Program-made: the position numbers and the translations under genes | Shown: positions 33,998-42,851 of the stretch, piece after piece | Numbering within the stretch: the first letter of the stretch is position 1 | Layout: every line of letters begins with the position of its first letter | The notes under the pieces: generated by a model | What the model saw: only the letters and a program-made list of their open reading frames with translations | Databases searched by the model: none | Told to the model about the DNA's origin: nothing | Assembly (NCBI GenBank): GCA_045627525.1 | Contig: JAZQNW010000003.1 | Location: forward strand, 1-54,279 | DNA from: CAG-877 sp045627525 | Lineage (GTDB): Bacteria > Bacillota_I > Bacilli_A > RF39 > UBA660 | Length of the DNA stretch: 54,279 bases | Reading direction: 5' to 3'

Positions 33998-34434
33998 TAT
34001 AAACTCACACTTTCGCTAAATAGATTTTCGGCTATGTCTGACATGCTGTCTTTAGCAGAGATAAAGAAATCATTCCATGATTCTTCTGACCATATTTCTA
34101 ACCGATCTCCTGTACCTATAATTACACATTCTTTAATTATATTGGCATAAGAGACTAATGGGGAGGTAATGTTAATACGGCCCTGTTTATCAAATTCTGC
34201 TATAGTAGCGCCTGATAGGAAAAATCTAATAAATTGTCTTGCATCTTTTTTAGTAAATGGTAGGGTTTCAAGTTTATTGACTATTTTATTCCATGATTCT
34301 TCTGGATATACGAATAAGCAGTTTTCTATTCCACGAGTAACTATAAATTTTTCTCCTAATTCCTCTCGGAATTTTGCTGGAACTATCAATCTGCCTTTGT
34401 CATCAATAGAATGATGATATTCTCCAATAAACAT
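33997..34434 (-). CDS. mraZ: Transcriptional regulator and dcw marker MraZ
   Basis: This 145-residue protein holds two AbrB-like halves, each with the DxxxR pattern (IDDKGRLIVPAKFRE near residue 10; AEFDKQGRINIT in the second half). MraZ binds repeats upstream of its own gene in the bacteria studied and tunes the dcw operon. The ATG at 34434 is chosen because GTGGGGGATTAAT sits ahead of it. An in-frame ATG 11 codons upstream would add residues not found in the family and would overlap that site. It heads the proximal dcw genes. Confidence 0.93.
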   Translation of the reverse strand: MFIGEYHHSIDDKGRLIVPAKFREELGEKFIVTRGIENCLFVYPEESWNKIVNKLETLPFTKKDARQFIRFFLSGATIAEFDKQGRINITSPLVSYANIIKECVIIGTGDRLEIWSEESWNDFFISAKDSMSDIAENLFSESVSL

Positions 34435-34493
34435 ATTAATCCCCCACTTTTCCCCACAATCAGCCACTGCTTAACTATATATTACCTAAATAA

Positions 34494-34526
34494 ACAAAAA
34501 AAGTAAATCCTAAAATTTACTTTTTT
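34494..34526 (-). terminator. Terminator after thrS
   Basis: AAGTAAA / TTTACTT stem with an 8-base loop and flanking T-run on the minus strand, between thrS and mraZ. Confidence 0.75.
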
Positions 34527-34557
34527 CATAATTTTACATCTATTTACAATAGTATTT

Positions 34558-36330
34558 TTAGTCTCTTATTGTTCTTTCTTCGATTTCTTTTTTTATCATG
34601 TTTAAGAACTCTTCTTTAGTAACTGTTGTTGTATCTTGCGATTGGAATAATCTGTAAGAAATTTCATTATTATCCCTTTCATTATTTCCAAGTACTAATG
34701 TATATGGAATCTTTTTAATTTGAGATTCTCTTAAACGATATCCTAATTTTTCATTTCTATCATCTAATTCTACTCTTATTCCAGCTTTTCTTAATTCTTC
34801 ATAAATTTCTTTTGCATATTCGCCTTGGTATTCAGCATTAACTGGCATTACAACTACTTGTACTGGTGCTAACCAAGTTGGTAATTTTCCTTTAGTTTCT
34901 TCTAAATAGAATGCGATAAATCTGTCTAGTGACCCTAAGATTGCTCTATGGATTACGATTGGAGTTTCTTTTGTTCCATTTTCGCTTATATAACTCAATT
35001 CAAATCTTCTTGGTAATAAGAAGTCTAATTGAATTGTTGATATTGCTACTGGATTACCTACTGCTGGACGATATAAGATATCTAATTTTGGTCCATAGAA
35101 TGCAGCTTCGTCTTTTGCTTCGAAGTATGGTAATTCTAATTCATTTAATACTTTTCTTAATGCATCTTCTGCAGTGTTCCACATTTCATCATCATCAAAG
35201 TATTTATTTGTTTTAGATTCTTTATCTCTTAATGATAATCTAAATTCACATTTATCTACATCAATATTGAAGTCTTTGTATACTTCTAATATTAAGTTTG
35301 CTACTCCTTTGAATTCATCTTTTACTTGTTCTTTAGTACAGAAGATATGTGAATCGTTTTGAGTGAAACATCTTCCTCTTTCAATACCTTTTACAGATCC
35401 TGCTGATTCATATCTGAAGTCATTTGCAATTTCTGCTATTCTTATTGGTAAGTCTTTATATGAATGTAATTCATTTCCATAGATTACCATGTGATGTGGA
35501 CAGTTCATTGGACGAAGTACATATGATTCTCCTTCTAATTCCATTGCTGGGAACATATCATCTTTATAGTGATCCCAGTGACCTGAAGTTTTATATAATT
35601 CTACACTTCCTAAGTCTGGTGTATGAACATGTTTATATCCATGGAATAATTCTTTATCTGTAATATAGTTATTTAATGTTCTCCACATTGTATAACCATT
35701 TGGTAACCATAATGGTAATCCTCTACCTACTAAGTCACTTAGCATATAGATTCCTAAGTCTTTACCTATTTTTCTATGGTCTCTTTCTTTTGCTTCTTCT
35801 AATTCTTGTAAGTGTGCTGCTAATTCTTCTTCTGTTTCAAAGCATACACCATATACTCTTTGTAACATCTTGTTATTAGCGTCACCTTTCCAGTAAGCTC
35901 CTGATACTTTTAATAATTTAAAGTTTTTAAGTTCTTTTACTGTTTCTACATGTGGTCCTCTACATAAATCTGTGAAATCTCCTTGTGAATAACAAGTAAT
36001 TACTGTTTCTTCTTCATTCATTCTAGAGATTAAATCCACTTTATATGGATCATTTCCAAATTTTTCTAATGCTTCTTCCTTTGATAATTCTTGTCTTACT
36101 ATTCTTTTACCATCTTTAGAAATCTTTTTCATTTCTTTTTCAATTGCTGGTAAATCTTCTTCTGTTAATGTTTTGTCACCTAAGTCAATATCATAATAGA
36201 ATCCTTCTTCTATTACTGGTCCAACCCAAAACAATGCATTTGGATATAAATGTTTTACAGCTTGAGCTAATAAATGTGCACATGAGTGATTCATGACACT
36301 TAATTTTTCATTTTCTTTAATATTAATCAT
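34558..36330 (-). CDS. thrS: Threonyl-tRNA synthetase lacking the TGS domain
   Basis: This 590-residue enzyme charges tRNA-Thr. It starts with ten residues and then at once the editing domain (MNHSCAHLLAQAVKHLYPN, with DLCRGPHV later). Next come the catalytic core (motif 2 around RYESAGSVKGIERGR, zinc ligands in MNCPHH, motif 3 HRAILGSLDRF) and the anticodon-binding domain. Typical bacterial forms have a TGS domain of about 60 residues first. The ATG used here has AAGGAGGAAAGAAA directly upstream, so the absence is real rather than a start error. A T-box leader controls it. Confidence 0.95.
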   Translation of the reverse strand: MINIKENEKLSVMNHSCAHLLAQAVKHLYPNALFWVGPVIEEGFYYDIDLGDKTLTEEDLPAIEKEMKKISKDGKRIVRQELSKEEALEKFGNDPYKVDLISRMNEEETVITCYSQGDFTDLCRGPHVETVKELKNFKLLKVSGAYWKGDANNKMLQRVYGVCFETEEELAAHLQELEEAKERDHRKIGKDLGIYMLSDLVGRGLPLWLPNGYTMWRTLNNYITDKELFHGYKHVHTPDLGSVELYKTSGHWDHYKDDMFPAMELEGESYVLRPMNCPHHMVIYGNELHSYKDLPIRIAEIANDFRYESAGSVKGIERGRCFTQNDSHIFCTKEQVKDEFKGVANLILEVYKDFNIDVDKCEFRLSLRDKESKTNKYFDDDEMWNTAEDALRKVLNELELPYFEAKDEAAFYGPKLDILYRPAVGNPVAISTIQLDFLLPRRFELSYISENGTKETPIVIHRAILGSLDRFIAFYLEETKGKLPTWLAPVQVVVMPVNAEYQGEYAKEIYEELRKAGIRVELDDRNEKLGYRLRESQIKKIPYTLVLGNNERDNNEISYRLFQSQDTTTVTKEEFLNMIKKEIEERTIRD

Positions 36331-36363
36331 TTTCTTTCCTCCTTTTTTATTACATGACTAAAT

Positions 36364-36575
36364 AAAAAAACTCCTATATATAAATATAGGAGTGAATTAC
36401 ACGGTACCATCCTTCTGGTTCTCTTAATTTAGATAACGGCTATGCCGGAATTACTTTTAATAATTCTACTCGAAAGGTAGTAACAAATTAATATTTTATT
36501 CGTTTTCACCAACCACGAACTCTCTTTAAAAATTGATTAATTCATCGTGTCCTTTGTCAATGTAATTAAGCTATG
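36364..36575 (-). promoter_or_regulatory. T-box riboswitch upstream of thrS
   Basis: The leader shows the T-box pattern on the minus strand: an AGAGAG element followed by GGTTGGTGAAAACG (stem I region), then AAGGATGGTACCGTGT (about 36418-36399, the T-box sequence whose TGGT bulge reads the tRNA 3' end). A terminator follows, CTCCTATATT / TATATAGGAG with seven T (36392-36364). Uncharged tRNA would favour the antiterminator. Thr codons ACT and ACC stand side by side near 36480, so a Thr specifier is possible, but I could not fix the loop by eye. Confidence 0.9.
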
Positions 36576-36581
36576 TATATA

Positions 36582-36610
36582 ACTATAGCACTTTTAATTA
36601 TTTTTTGCAA
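36582..36610 (-). promoter_or_regulatory. Promoter of the thrS leader
   Basis: TTGCAA (36610-36605), 17 bases, TGC-TATAGT (-10 at 36587-36582) on the minus strand; predicted start about 36575. Confidence 0.7.
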
Positions 36611-36615
36611 ATAAA

Positions 36616-37404
36616 TTATCTTGAATACCATCTATATGGGACATTTGTTAAATTATTTAATCCTTGGAATCCTTGATAATATCTTTGTCTCATATATCTA
36701 AAAAATCCATTTAAATCTGAACAATATGGGTCACTTGAGTTATTAAATGTGCAGTCAGTTACAGAAATATGTAAATGTGGTCCTGTTGATCTACCAGTAG
36801 AACCCATTTGTCCTAATGGATCATTTGTTGTTACAAATTTACCGACATAAAGTCCAGGAGCATATGATGATAAGTGAACATACTGGGAGGTATAATTTAT
36901 TCCATCAACTACGTGATGAACCGTTACGATCAAAGCTCCAGCACTATCGGTATATATTGAACTAACTGTTCCGTCAGCTACAGGATATATTGTTTCATAT
37001 ATTCCGCGGGAACTAGTTATATCTAATGCCACGTGTCCAGCATTAGGCCAGGTTGTTATAATCCCCTGCTCTGTTGGTAAACGCCATGGCGACTTTTCAA
37101 CTACTACATTATTTGTATTATTCATATTTTTAACTTCAACTGATGTTGTTGTTTTACTTATTTCTTTATTAGTTACTTTAGAAATATTTTCTAATTCTAC
37201 ATTTACCAATTCGGAATTGTCGACATTGTCTCCACATTTCATAGCAACCTTAGTAGTAGCCATATCTTTGGTATTTATATATTCATATGATATTTTATAT
37301 GCTGCATCTTCAAGGTTAAATTCGTGTGATAGAAAGAGATAAAGTGAAATAACCATTAAAATGCATGAAAATGTAAAAATAAATTTTTTATTTTCTATTT
37401 GCAT
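36616..37404 (-). CDS. M23-family peptidoglycan endopeptidase (LytM domain)
   Basis: This 262-residue protein has an N-terminal signal anchor (about residues 8-24). The C-terminal M23 domain carries the zinc ligands in GHVALDI (His and Asp, about residues 127-133) and the HLHI motif in TGPHLHISV (about residue 211), so catalysis is probably intact. It would cut peptide bridges in the wall outside the membrane. The Thr/Val-rich stretch before the domain is a linker. Ribosome site GGGGTGAT. It lies just upstream of the thrS leader on the same strand. Confidence 0.85.
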   Translation of the reverse strand: MQIENKKFIFTFSCILMVISLYLFLSHEFNLEDAAYKISYEYINTKDMATTKVAMKCGDNVDNSELVNVELENISKVTNKEISKTTTSVEVKNMNNTNNVVVEKSPWRLPTEQGIITTWPNAGHVALDITSSRGIYETIYPVADGTVSSIYTDSAGALIVTVHHVVDGINYTSQYVHLSSYAPGLYVGKFVTTNDPLGQMGSTGRSTGPHLHISVTDCTFNNSSDPYCSDLNGFFRYMRQRYYQGFQGLNNLTNVPYRWYSR

Positions 37405-37479
37405 AATATCACCCCAAAGTAGAGCCTATTATACACTATTTTCCATTATTTGTCAATAAAAAAAGGGATTATCCAAAGG

Positions 37480-38385
37480 TTAATCTCTTCTATTTTTACC
37501 AATTAACTCCATATTTATTGTTAACTGTTTAATTCTTTCTATTATTCTTCTAGATTTAACTTTATCTGATGGTGATGTTGTTATAGCTAAAGCTGTTTCT
37601 AGTTCTTCCAATGTAAGATTTGATGTAAAAAATGTTGGCAAATGACTTTCCATTCTATATTGAAGAATTGGTCCTAGTACTTCATCTCTAGACCAAGCAC
37701 TACAATTTTCTGCTCCTATATCATCTAGCAATAATAATGGTGCCTTTTTTATATAATTAAATTTGTCATTATAATTTGTTTGAAATGATGATTTTAAGCT
37801 ACGTAAAAATTCTGGATAATATACCAAAGCACTTTTTATACCCTTTTTTGCCATTTCATTAAATAATGCTGATATCATATATGTTTTGCCTGTTCCAAAT
37901 GAACCTGTTATATATAAACCTTTTGGTTTTTCTTCGTCAGCATAGTGACTCATAAATTCTTTAAAGTATTTAAATATTGGTAATCTTGATTTATCGTCTT
38001 TATATAATTCTTTTAAAGAGGCTGATAATATATCTTTAGGCATATCAAACAACTCTAAGTTTTCTTTATATTCATTAATTTTTATTTCATCATTTTTTTT
38101 CTTGCAAGCTACATATGAAAAATTAATAATTCCTTTTCCATTTTCTGGAGTATATTTATAACCTTTTATAGTGTTAGGGCAATTTTCTAACCCTGGACAA
38201 TTAGCACAAGTTTTATATTCAATAAAACTATCCTCTAAGCTTGATGTATATTTTTTCATAGTATTCTCTTCAATATTTAAACTATAAACGTATTCTTTAA
38301 AGTCTTTATTATGGCAGGCATCTTGAAATGAATGATTTAATTTTACATCATCTGCTTCTGATATAATATTATTTATATTTTCCAT
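37480..38385 (-). CDS. dnaI: Primosomal helicase loader DnaI
   Basis: This 301-residue protein has an N-terminal domain with a Cys cluster (CANCPGLENCPN, about residues 57-68, plus a later Cys) that likely binds zinc and the helicase. An AAA+ domain follows: Walker A GSFGTGKT (about 165), Walker B LLLDDIGAE (about 222), sensor region FTSNLTLEEL and the Arg-rich end KSRRIIERIKQL. DnaI loads the replicative helicase in Bacilli, which helps place the organism. dnaB and dnaD are not in the window. Confidence 0.92.
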   Translation of the reverse strand: MENINNIISEADDVKLNHSFQDACHNKDFKEYVYSLNIEENTMKKYTSSLEDSFIEYKTCANCPGLENCPNTIKGYKYTPENGKGIINFSYVACKKKNDEIKINEYKENLELFDMPKDILSASLKELYKDDKSRLPIFKYFKEFMSHYADEEKPKGLYITGSFGTGKTYMISALFNEMAKKGIKSALVYYPEFLRSLKSSFQTNYNDKFNYIKKAPLLLLDDIGAENCSAWSRDEVLGPILQYRMESHLPTFFTSNLTLEELETALAITTSPSDKVKSRRIIERIKQLTINMELIGKNRRD

Positions 38386-38520
38386 ATTATCACCACCGCT
38401 AAAATTATTTTATCTTATTTCTAGTAAATTGTAAATTAACCAATAAAATATAGTTAAATTCTTATTTTTAATTTAAAATTTTATTTTGTACTATTATATC
38501 ATATTAATCTAAATTTTTAT

Positions 38521-38551
38521 AAAATAAAAGACAACTACTTAGTTGTCTTTT
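38521..38551 (-). terminator. Terminator after the 196-residue gene
   Basis: AAAAGACAACT / AGTTGTCTTTT stem then TATTTT on the minus strand. Confidence 0.75.
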
Positions 38552-38555
38552 AATA

Positions 38556-39146
38556 TTATTTAATTGCTTTTTTATAATTATAGTTTGCTGTTTCCGGTGG
38601 CATAATACATCTTTCTTCTCTTGTTGCCATTGCTTCAGATAATGTTTGAGTACTATTTTTATCCATTTTTCCTAAAAGCCATACTTGCCCATATTTTTCA
38701 GCAAATTCATCTAATGTGTAGCATGAACCATTATGATTTATTCCATATACTGACATTTCTGAAGTATCACCTACATAATAAGACGCTCTATCAGCAGGTA
38801 AGATATTATTATCTGTAAAATACTCTATATCTTCTACAGGGTTTGCTACAAATAATTCACCATCATTTTCATATAAAACAGATGCTCTTAATCCTGTATC
38901 TTCAATTGTACAAATCATACTTGAATTTATATTGTTTTTTTCAAGTATTGATATCATATATGCTGAAAAAACAAAACAACATCCATATCCACAATCATCT
39001 ACATATTCTTTCATTAAATCTGGAATTGTAGACATCTTTTCATCCCACACTGCAGGAATTGGTGCATTACCCTTTTCTATATCAAACTTTCCTATTTTGG
39101 TAACTGCACGGTATGCTTTATCAACTATTTCATTAACCTTTTCCAT
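38556..39146 (-). CDS. Putative transglutaminase/papain-fold-like protein
   Basis: I do not firmly recognise this 196-residue protein. CGYGCCFVFSAYMISILEKNNI (about residues 52-73) looks like the nucleophile helix of the transglutaminase-like fold, and VANPVEDIEYF (about 99-109) could be the Asp strand. The expected His before it is not obvious (RASVLYENDGE), so catalysis is uncertain. It has no signal peptide and an AAAGGGGGGT ribosome site. It is a single gene with its own TATGATATAAT promoter (about 39180) and terminator. Confidence 0.4.
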   Translation of the reverse strand: MEKVNEIVDKAYRAVTKIGKFDIEKGNAPIPAVWDEKMSTIPDLMKEYVDDCGYGCCFVFSAYMISILEKNNINSSMICTIEDTGLRASVLYENDGELFVANPVEDIEYFTDNNILPADRASYYVGDTSEMSVYGINHNGSCYTLDEFAEKYGQVWLLGKMDKNSTQTLSEAMATREERCIMPPETANYNYKKAIK

Positions 39147-39230
39147 TTATTTTACCCCCCTTTAATAAATTCGCCTACATTATATCATATTTTCTAAAAA
39201 AAAGCAAATTTATTATACAGTTTGATAATA

Positions 39231-39256
39231 AAAAAAGAACGAATTATTGTTCTTTT
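39231..39256 (-). terminator. Terminator after the deaminase gene
   Basis: AAAGAAC-AATAATTC-GTTCTTT followed by TTTT on the minus strand, overlapping the last codons of the gene. Confidence 0.75.
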
Positions 39257-39663
39257 TCAAATCTAGAATTTCCCCACCAATTTGGTATTAAAGAATCCAT
39301 AGTTACAAATTTATATGTTTTTTTATCAGCTAAAAATTGAATATCTTTTGAATTTTTGTCTAATTGCATAATTAATTCTCTGCAGGCTCCACATGGTAAT
39401 CCTACATCTCCATTTGACATAATACATACAATTTTTTCTATTTCAGATTCTCCGTTAGTTATCATTGTATGTATGGCATTTCTTTCAGCACAAATACCTA
39501 ATGTAGATGCTGTATCTATGCAAACGCCTGTATAAATATTGCCTTTTTTAGTTAATATAGCAGCACTAACTTGGCCACATTCTATAAATGGTGAAATAAT
39601 TCTATGGTCTTGTACTTTTTTTGCTTCTTTAATTAGCAAATCCCATTTTTCTTTTTCTGTCAT
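39244..39663 (-). CDS. Cytidine/blasticidin-S deaminase-like enzyme
   Basis: This 139-residue member of the cytidine deaminase fold has CAERNAIHTMI (about residues 54-64; zinc Cys and catalytic Glu) and PCGACRELI (about 86-94; the other two Cys). Size and the C-terminal LIPNWWG fit the blasticidin-S deaminase/Cdd type better than dCMP deaminase. The substrate, a nucleoside or a nucleoside-like drug, cannot be told from sequence. A 10-bp inverted repeat lies 17 bases upstream of the start. Confidence 0.8.
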   Translation of the reverse strand: MTEKEKWDLLIKEAKKVQDHRIISPFIECGQVSAAILTKKGNIYTGVCIDTASTLGICAERNAIHTMITNGESEIEKIVCIMSNGDVGLPCGACRELIMQLDKNSKDIQFLADKKTYKFVTMDSLIPNWWGNSRFEKEQ

Positions 39664-39680
39664 ATAATCTTCCTTTCGAA

Positions 39681-39706
39681 GATTTAATCAACTATGTGAT
39701 TAAATC
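39681..39706. promoter_or_regulatory. Perfect inverted repeat before the deaminase gene
   Basis: GATTTAATCA-ACTATG-TGATTAAATC, a perfect 10-bp repeat with a 6-base spacer, 17 bases before the ATG. TTTAATCAC occurs again about 20 bases further upstream. It could be an operator or a leader hairpin limiting translation. Confidence 0.45.
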
Positions 39707-39783
39707 TTAAATTTGTAATTGTTTTCAATTTAATCACACTCCTTTCTTAAATTACAAAATCATTGTATAACATAATTTGAAAA

Positions 39784-40416
39784 TTAGCAAAATTTTTTTG
39801 TTAAACAATGGTTATCCTTACCTTTATTTTCTAAAAACATTTCCCTTGTCATATAATATTGATAGTCCTCAATAGGATAATCAAGGTATGTGTATTCGAC
39901 CATTCTAGTCTCATCTTTTCTTACAAAACCAAATTTTTCCATTATCTTCCATGATGATTCATTGATTATAGCAGCACCTGTTCTAATTTCTGCTATTTCG
40001 CATTCATTAAACATATAATTCATCATTGCTTGAGCTGCTTCAAAGCCATATCCATGGCCATGATATTTAGGATCTATATACCAACCAACACCTCTAATAT
40101 TATCATCAATTATTTTTGGATCTTCATCATGGCCTTCATGACATGATACTCTTCCAATGCATTCACCTGTATCTTTAATAAAAACGCTCCATTTAAATGC
40201 ATCTGGGTCATTTGCATGACTAATTTCAGATTCATAATATTTTTCTTGTTTAGTCCAGTCTTTTAATTTTTCAGCAAATTTTTTTGGAACTGTTAAATAA
40301 TATTTATTAGCTTCTGGAGTCATTAAGACACTCCATAAATATTTTTGTTCAGCCATTGTTTGGGCTTTTAATACTAACCTGTCGGTTTCTATGGTTTTAC
40401 TACCTAAATATTTCAT
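39784..40416 (-). CDS. GNAT-family N-acetyltransferase
   Basis: This 210-residue protein of the RimJ/RimL-like acetyltransferase group has IETDRLVLKAQTMAEQ at the start, CIGRVSCHEGHD in the middle and the acetyl-CoA loop region GWYIDPKYHGHGYGFEAAQAM (about 118-138). It would acetylate an amine, possibly a protein N-terminus or small molecule. The ATG at 40416 is used because GGTAGTGA is 5 bases away; an in-frame GTG three codons earlier lies inside that site. Confidence 0.82.
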   Translation of the reverse strand: MKYLGSKTIETDRLVLKAQTMAEQKYLWSVLMTPEANKYYLTVPKKFAEKLKDWTKQEKYYESEISHANDPDAFKWSVFIKDTGECIGRVSCHEGHDEDPKIIDDNIRGVGWYIDPKYHGHGYGFEAAQAMMNYMFNECEIAEIRTGAAIINESSWKIMEKFGFVRKDETRMVEYTYLDYPIEDYQYYMTREMFLENKGKDNHCLTKKFC

Positions 40417-40449
40417 CTTTGTCACTACCTTTTTTATATTATTTTTTTG

Positions 40450-41109
40450 TTAATTATGTTTCCAATCTTTATTATCTATTGATACTTCATATCTTAAATT
40501 TAATTTTTTTGAAAATGCTTCTATTGATTTTAAAATCTTTTTTGTAAAATAGTAATCATTAAATTCTTTAAAGTTTAAATTATTATCCGTTAAAAAATCT
40601 ATTTTAAGACAATTATTTTCAATTTTTACATTAATATCTTCAATATGTGAATATTGTCTATTACCTATAATTTTCATTCCTTCTTTGGCAATTCTATTCT
40701 TCTTAACATCTAGCTTATCAGCTAAAATTAATGTAAGAGCTATTATGTTATCAGTATCAAATCCATCACTATGAATTTTAATGGCTTCTAAAACCTTTTC
40801 TTTATCTTCAAAATTAATTTTATTATTATCAAAATATTTTAAGGCAAATTCATAACTTCTTAAAGCATGATCTTCTTTTCCTTGAAGTGCTCCTGTATCA
40901 TGTAATAAGCAAGCAATTTTAGACTTTTCTATAAATTCATCATCATAATTCAATGCCTTTAATAGTGTTTCGCATGTTTTAGTTACATTCATTATATGGT
41001 CGAAGTTGTGATAAGACCACCCATTAGTCTCATCTTCCATTTCTTTTATACCTTCATATATTTTTAAGATAAGTTCATCATTTAGAATTTTTAAATATAG
41101 TTCTTTCAT
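40450..41109 (-). CDS. HD-domain phosphohydrolase
   Basis: This protein of about 219 residues has the HD motifs HNFDHIMNV (about residues 34-42) and CLLHDTGALQG (about 66-76), followed by a conserved Asp in ILADKLDVKKNR. These bind two metals in hydrolases that act on nucleotides or cyclic dinucleotides. The ATG at 41109 has GAGAGGTG upstream. A longer frame starts at 41151 inside the deformylase gene but has no ribosome site, so the short form is preferred. It is probably cotranscribed with def. Confidence 0.75.
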   Translation of the reverse strand: MKELYLKILNDELILKIYEGIKEMEDETNGWSYHNFDHIMNVTKTCETLLKALNYDDEFIEKSKIACLLHDTGALQGKEDHALRSYEFALKYFDNNKINFEDKEKVLEAIKIHSDGFDTDNIIALTLILADKLDVKKNRIAKEGMKIIGNRQYSHIEDINVKIENNCLKIDFLTDNNLNFKEFNDYYFTKKILKSIEAFSKKLNLRYEVSIDNKDWKHN

Positions 41110-41125
41110 ATAACACCTCTCATAC

Positions 41126-41764
41126 TTATTTATCATTGTTTTTATGTTCAATCTTTAAAGTACTGTATTCTTTATCTTTAGAGTAAACAATATATGGGTG
41201 GCTTTGTCGCCATTTTTTTCTGTCTTCACTAGATTGCACTAATATTTCTTCTGCTATATCCATATGTAAGATACCATCAAGGTGATCTAGTTCATGAGAT
41301 AATACAGTAGCTTTGAATCCTTCAAAAACTTCTTCATGTCTGTTACCAACAATATCATAGTATTCTAAATCAATTTTATATGGTCTAAGTACTCTGCCAC
41401 AATTATCTAAACAACTTGCACATGCTTCCCAATATTCTGTTAGGCCTTCACTATTTAAAATAATAGGATTTATTAAGACTTTTGCTTCGCTATATGCCAT
41501 TTCCTCCTTTGTAGCAGAATCTTTTTGAATTTTATTTATAATGTCTAAATTAGTATTTTTTAAATATACTATTCTCTTAGGAATTCCTAATTGTACTGCA
41601 GCCATTGCCATTACAGAATTTTCTTTACAAAATGAATCAAGTACTTCAATGTCTTCTAATAATTCTTCGTCATTTTTAATATCAACATCAACTGATTTTT
41701 GTCTTAAATATTCTTCATTATCTGCAATTGTAATTTTCTTATATTTTTCTTTCACGTAAGTCAC
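41126..41764 (-). CDS. def: Peptide deformylase with divergent motifs
   Basis: Deformylase removes formyl groups from nascent proteins and uses a metal held by one Cys and two His. This 212-residue copy keeps the HELDH motif (about residues 155-159) and the motif-2 Cys in EACASC (about 112), where most members read EGCLS. Motif 1 reads MAMAAVQLGIP instead of GxGxAAxQ. The metal ligands are all present, so activity is likely. A TGA-TATAAT extended -10 (41775-41783) lies upstream. Whether the organism has a second, canonical deformylase cannot be seen here. Confidence 0.8.
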   Translation of the reverse strand: MTYVKEKYKKITIADNEEYLRQKSVDVDIKNDEELLEDIEVLDSFCKENSVMAMAAVQLGIPKRIVYLKNTNLDIINKIQKDSATKEEMAYSEAKVLINPIILNSEGLTEYWEACASCLDNCGRVLRPYKIDLEYYDIVGNRHEEVFEGFKATVLSHELDHLDGILHMDIAEEILVQSSEDRKKWRQSHPYIVYSKDKEYSTLKIEHKNNDK

Positions 41765-41905
41765 TCCTATAGAAATTATATCATAATAATTTTAGTTTGT
41801 TTTATAGTAAAACTTAAGCATCATTTGTAATGTTTAAAATAAAGTGAAAGTATTATTACATTTTTTTTGATATAAATATATGTATTTATGTATTAGTAAT
41901 TTTAT

Positions 41906-42787
41906 TTAACCATTATTAGTAATACTATATTTTTTTTGATAATTAAGTTTATCTGTATTTTCAGCATTATTTATATTAATTGGCCATTCTTGTAATAATT
42001 CATATAAATTTGATTGAAAGCATTTTTCACATATATCTTCATTTTCAGGATTAAATTTAATCTTTATTAAATAATCAGATAATACGTTTGCTAAAGGATA
42101 CTGAATTAAATAATTTACTAAATTTGGATAGTCATATTTCATTATATATCTTATTTTTTCTATATTCATTTCTTCTTTAGGAATCGTTCCATTTTGAGTA
42201 TATAGTTTTTCATAATACAACTCATATTCTATTGCTTTTGTCATTTTAGACTCAAAATATACTCTATTATTTCTTCTTGCAGATATCAAATCATTATATT
42301 TATCTTCCTTCAACCATTGCTCTAATTGTTTTTCCATAAAAAGTGAAAATGTTTCTGATAAAAATGAAAAATTATCTGGGATAATTTTAGGAGTAAAATT
42401 TCTATCTATGTAATGAGCAAACTCATGGACAAGTATATATAAGTCTCCATCGTCTTTATTTAATTTAATATAGGCTTTGTTATTAGTAGTATCTACATAT
42501 GATTTTAAAATCTTATCATCAAATACTATAGTTTTATTTTCAATTCCATTAACTATCATTTGATAAAATTTATAATTATAGTCTTTATAAAAATCTAGTG
42601 CTAATTCCAGGCAATTATTTATTTTATGGTCGTACTCTTTTCTACTATAGTTTCCTTGAAATTTATTTAAAATTTTTTCAATCAATTCAAGCTCTAAGAA
42701 TTTTTTATATCTAGCTTCTTCTTCTATTCTGATATTAAATTCATCAATCATAGTTTTATTGCTATTTTTATTATAAATATTTTCCAT
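41906..42787 (-). CDS. HExxH metalloprotease-like protein of unknown family
   Basis: This 293-residue protein has VHEFAHYID (about residue 122), an HExxH zinc motif, and FLSETFSLFMEKQL about 25 residues later, where the Glu could be the third ligand as in gluzincins such as M3 peptidases. The C-terminal NPENEDICEKCFQSNL has a Cys pair. There is no signal peptide, so it would act in the cytoplasm. Ribosome site AGAAAG is weak. It stands at the end of a run of unfamiliar genes that includes another HExxH protein. Confidence 0.5.
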   Translation of the reverse strand: MENIYNKNSNKTMIDEFNIRIEEEARYKKFLELELIEKILNKFQGNYSRKEYDHKINNCLELALDFYKDYNYKFYQMIVNGIENKTIVFDDKILKSYVDTTNNKAYIKLNKDDGDLYILVHEFAHYIDRNFTPKIIPDNFSFLSETFSLFMEKQLEQWLKEDKYNDLISARRNNRVYFESKMTKAIEYELYYEKLYTQNGTIPKEEMNIEKIRYIMKYDYPNLVNYLIQYPLANVLSDYLIKIKFNPENEDICEKCFQSNLYELLQEWPININNAENTDKLNYQKKYSITNNG

Positions 42788-42851
42788 TTCACACTTTCTT
42801 TCTGTTAGAAGTAATTATGTTTTTATACAATAGTTTTATATTTAATAATTA

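Noticed and set aside
34929..35879. Several plus-strand Leu-rich frames within thrS
   Set aside because: All are antisense shadows of thrS; the AT-rich codon use makes Leu/Ile-rich antisense frames.
41775..41803. A remnant upstream of def (codons like Leu-Lys-Leu-Leu-stop and TATAAT)
   Set aside because: The similarity is limited to the common extended -10 promoter of this genome and AT-rich sequence; no metallo-beta-lactamase piece is attached.
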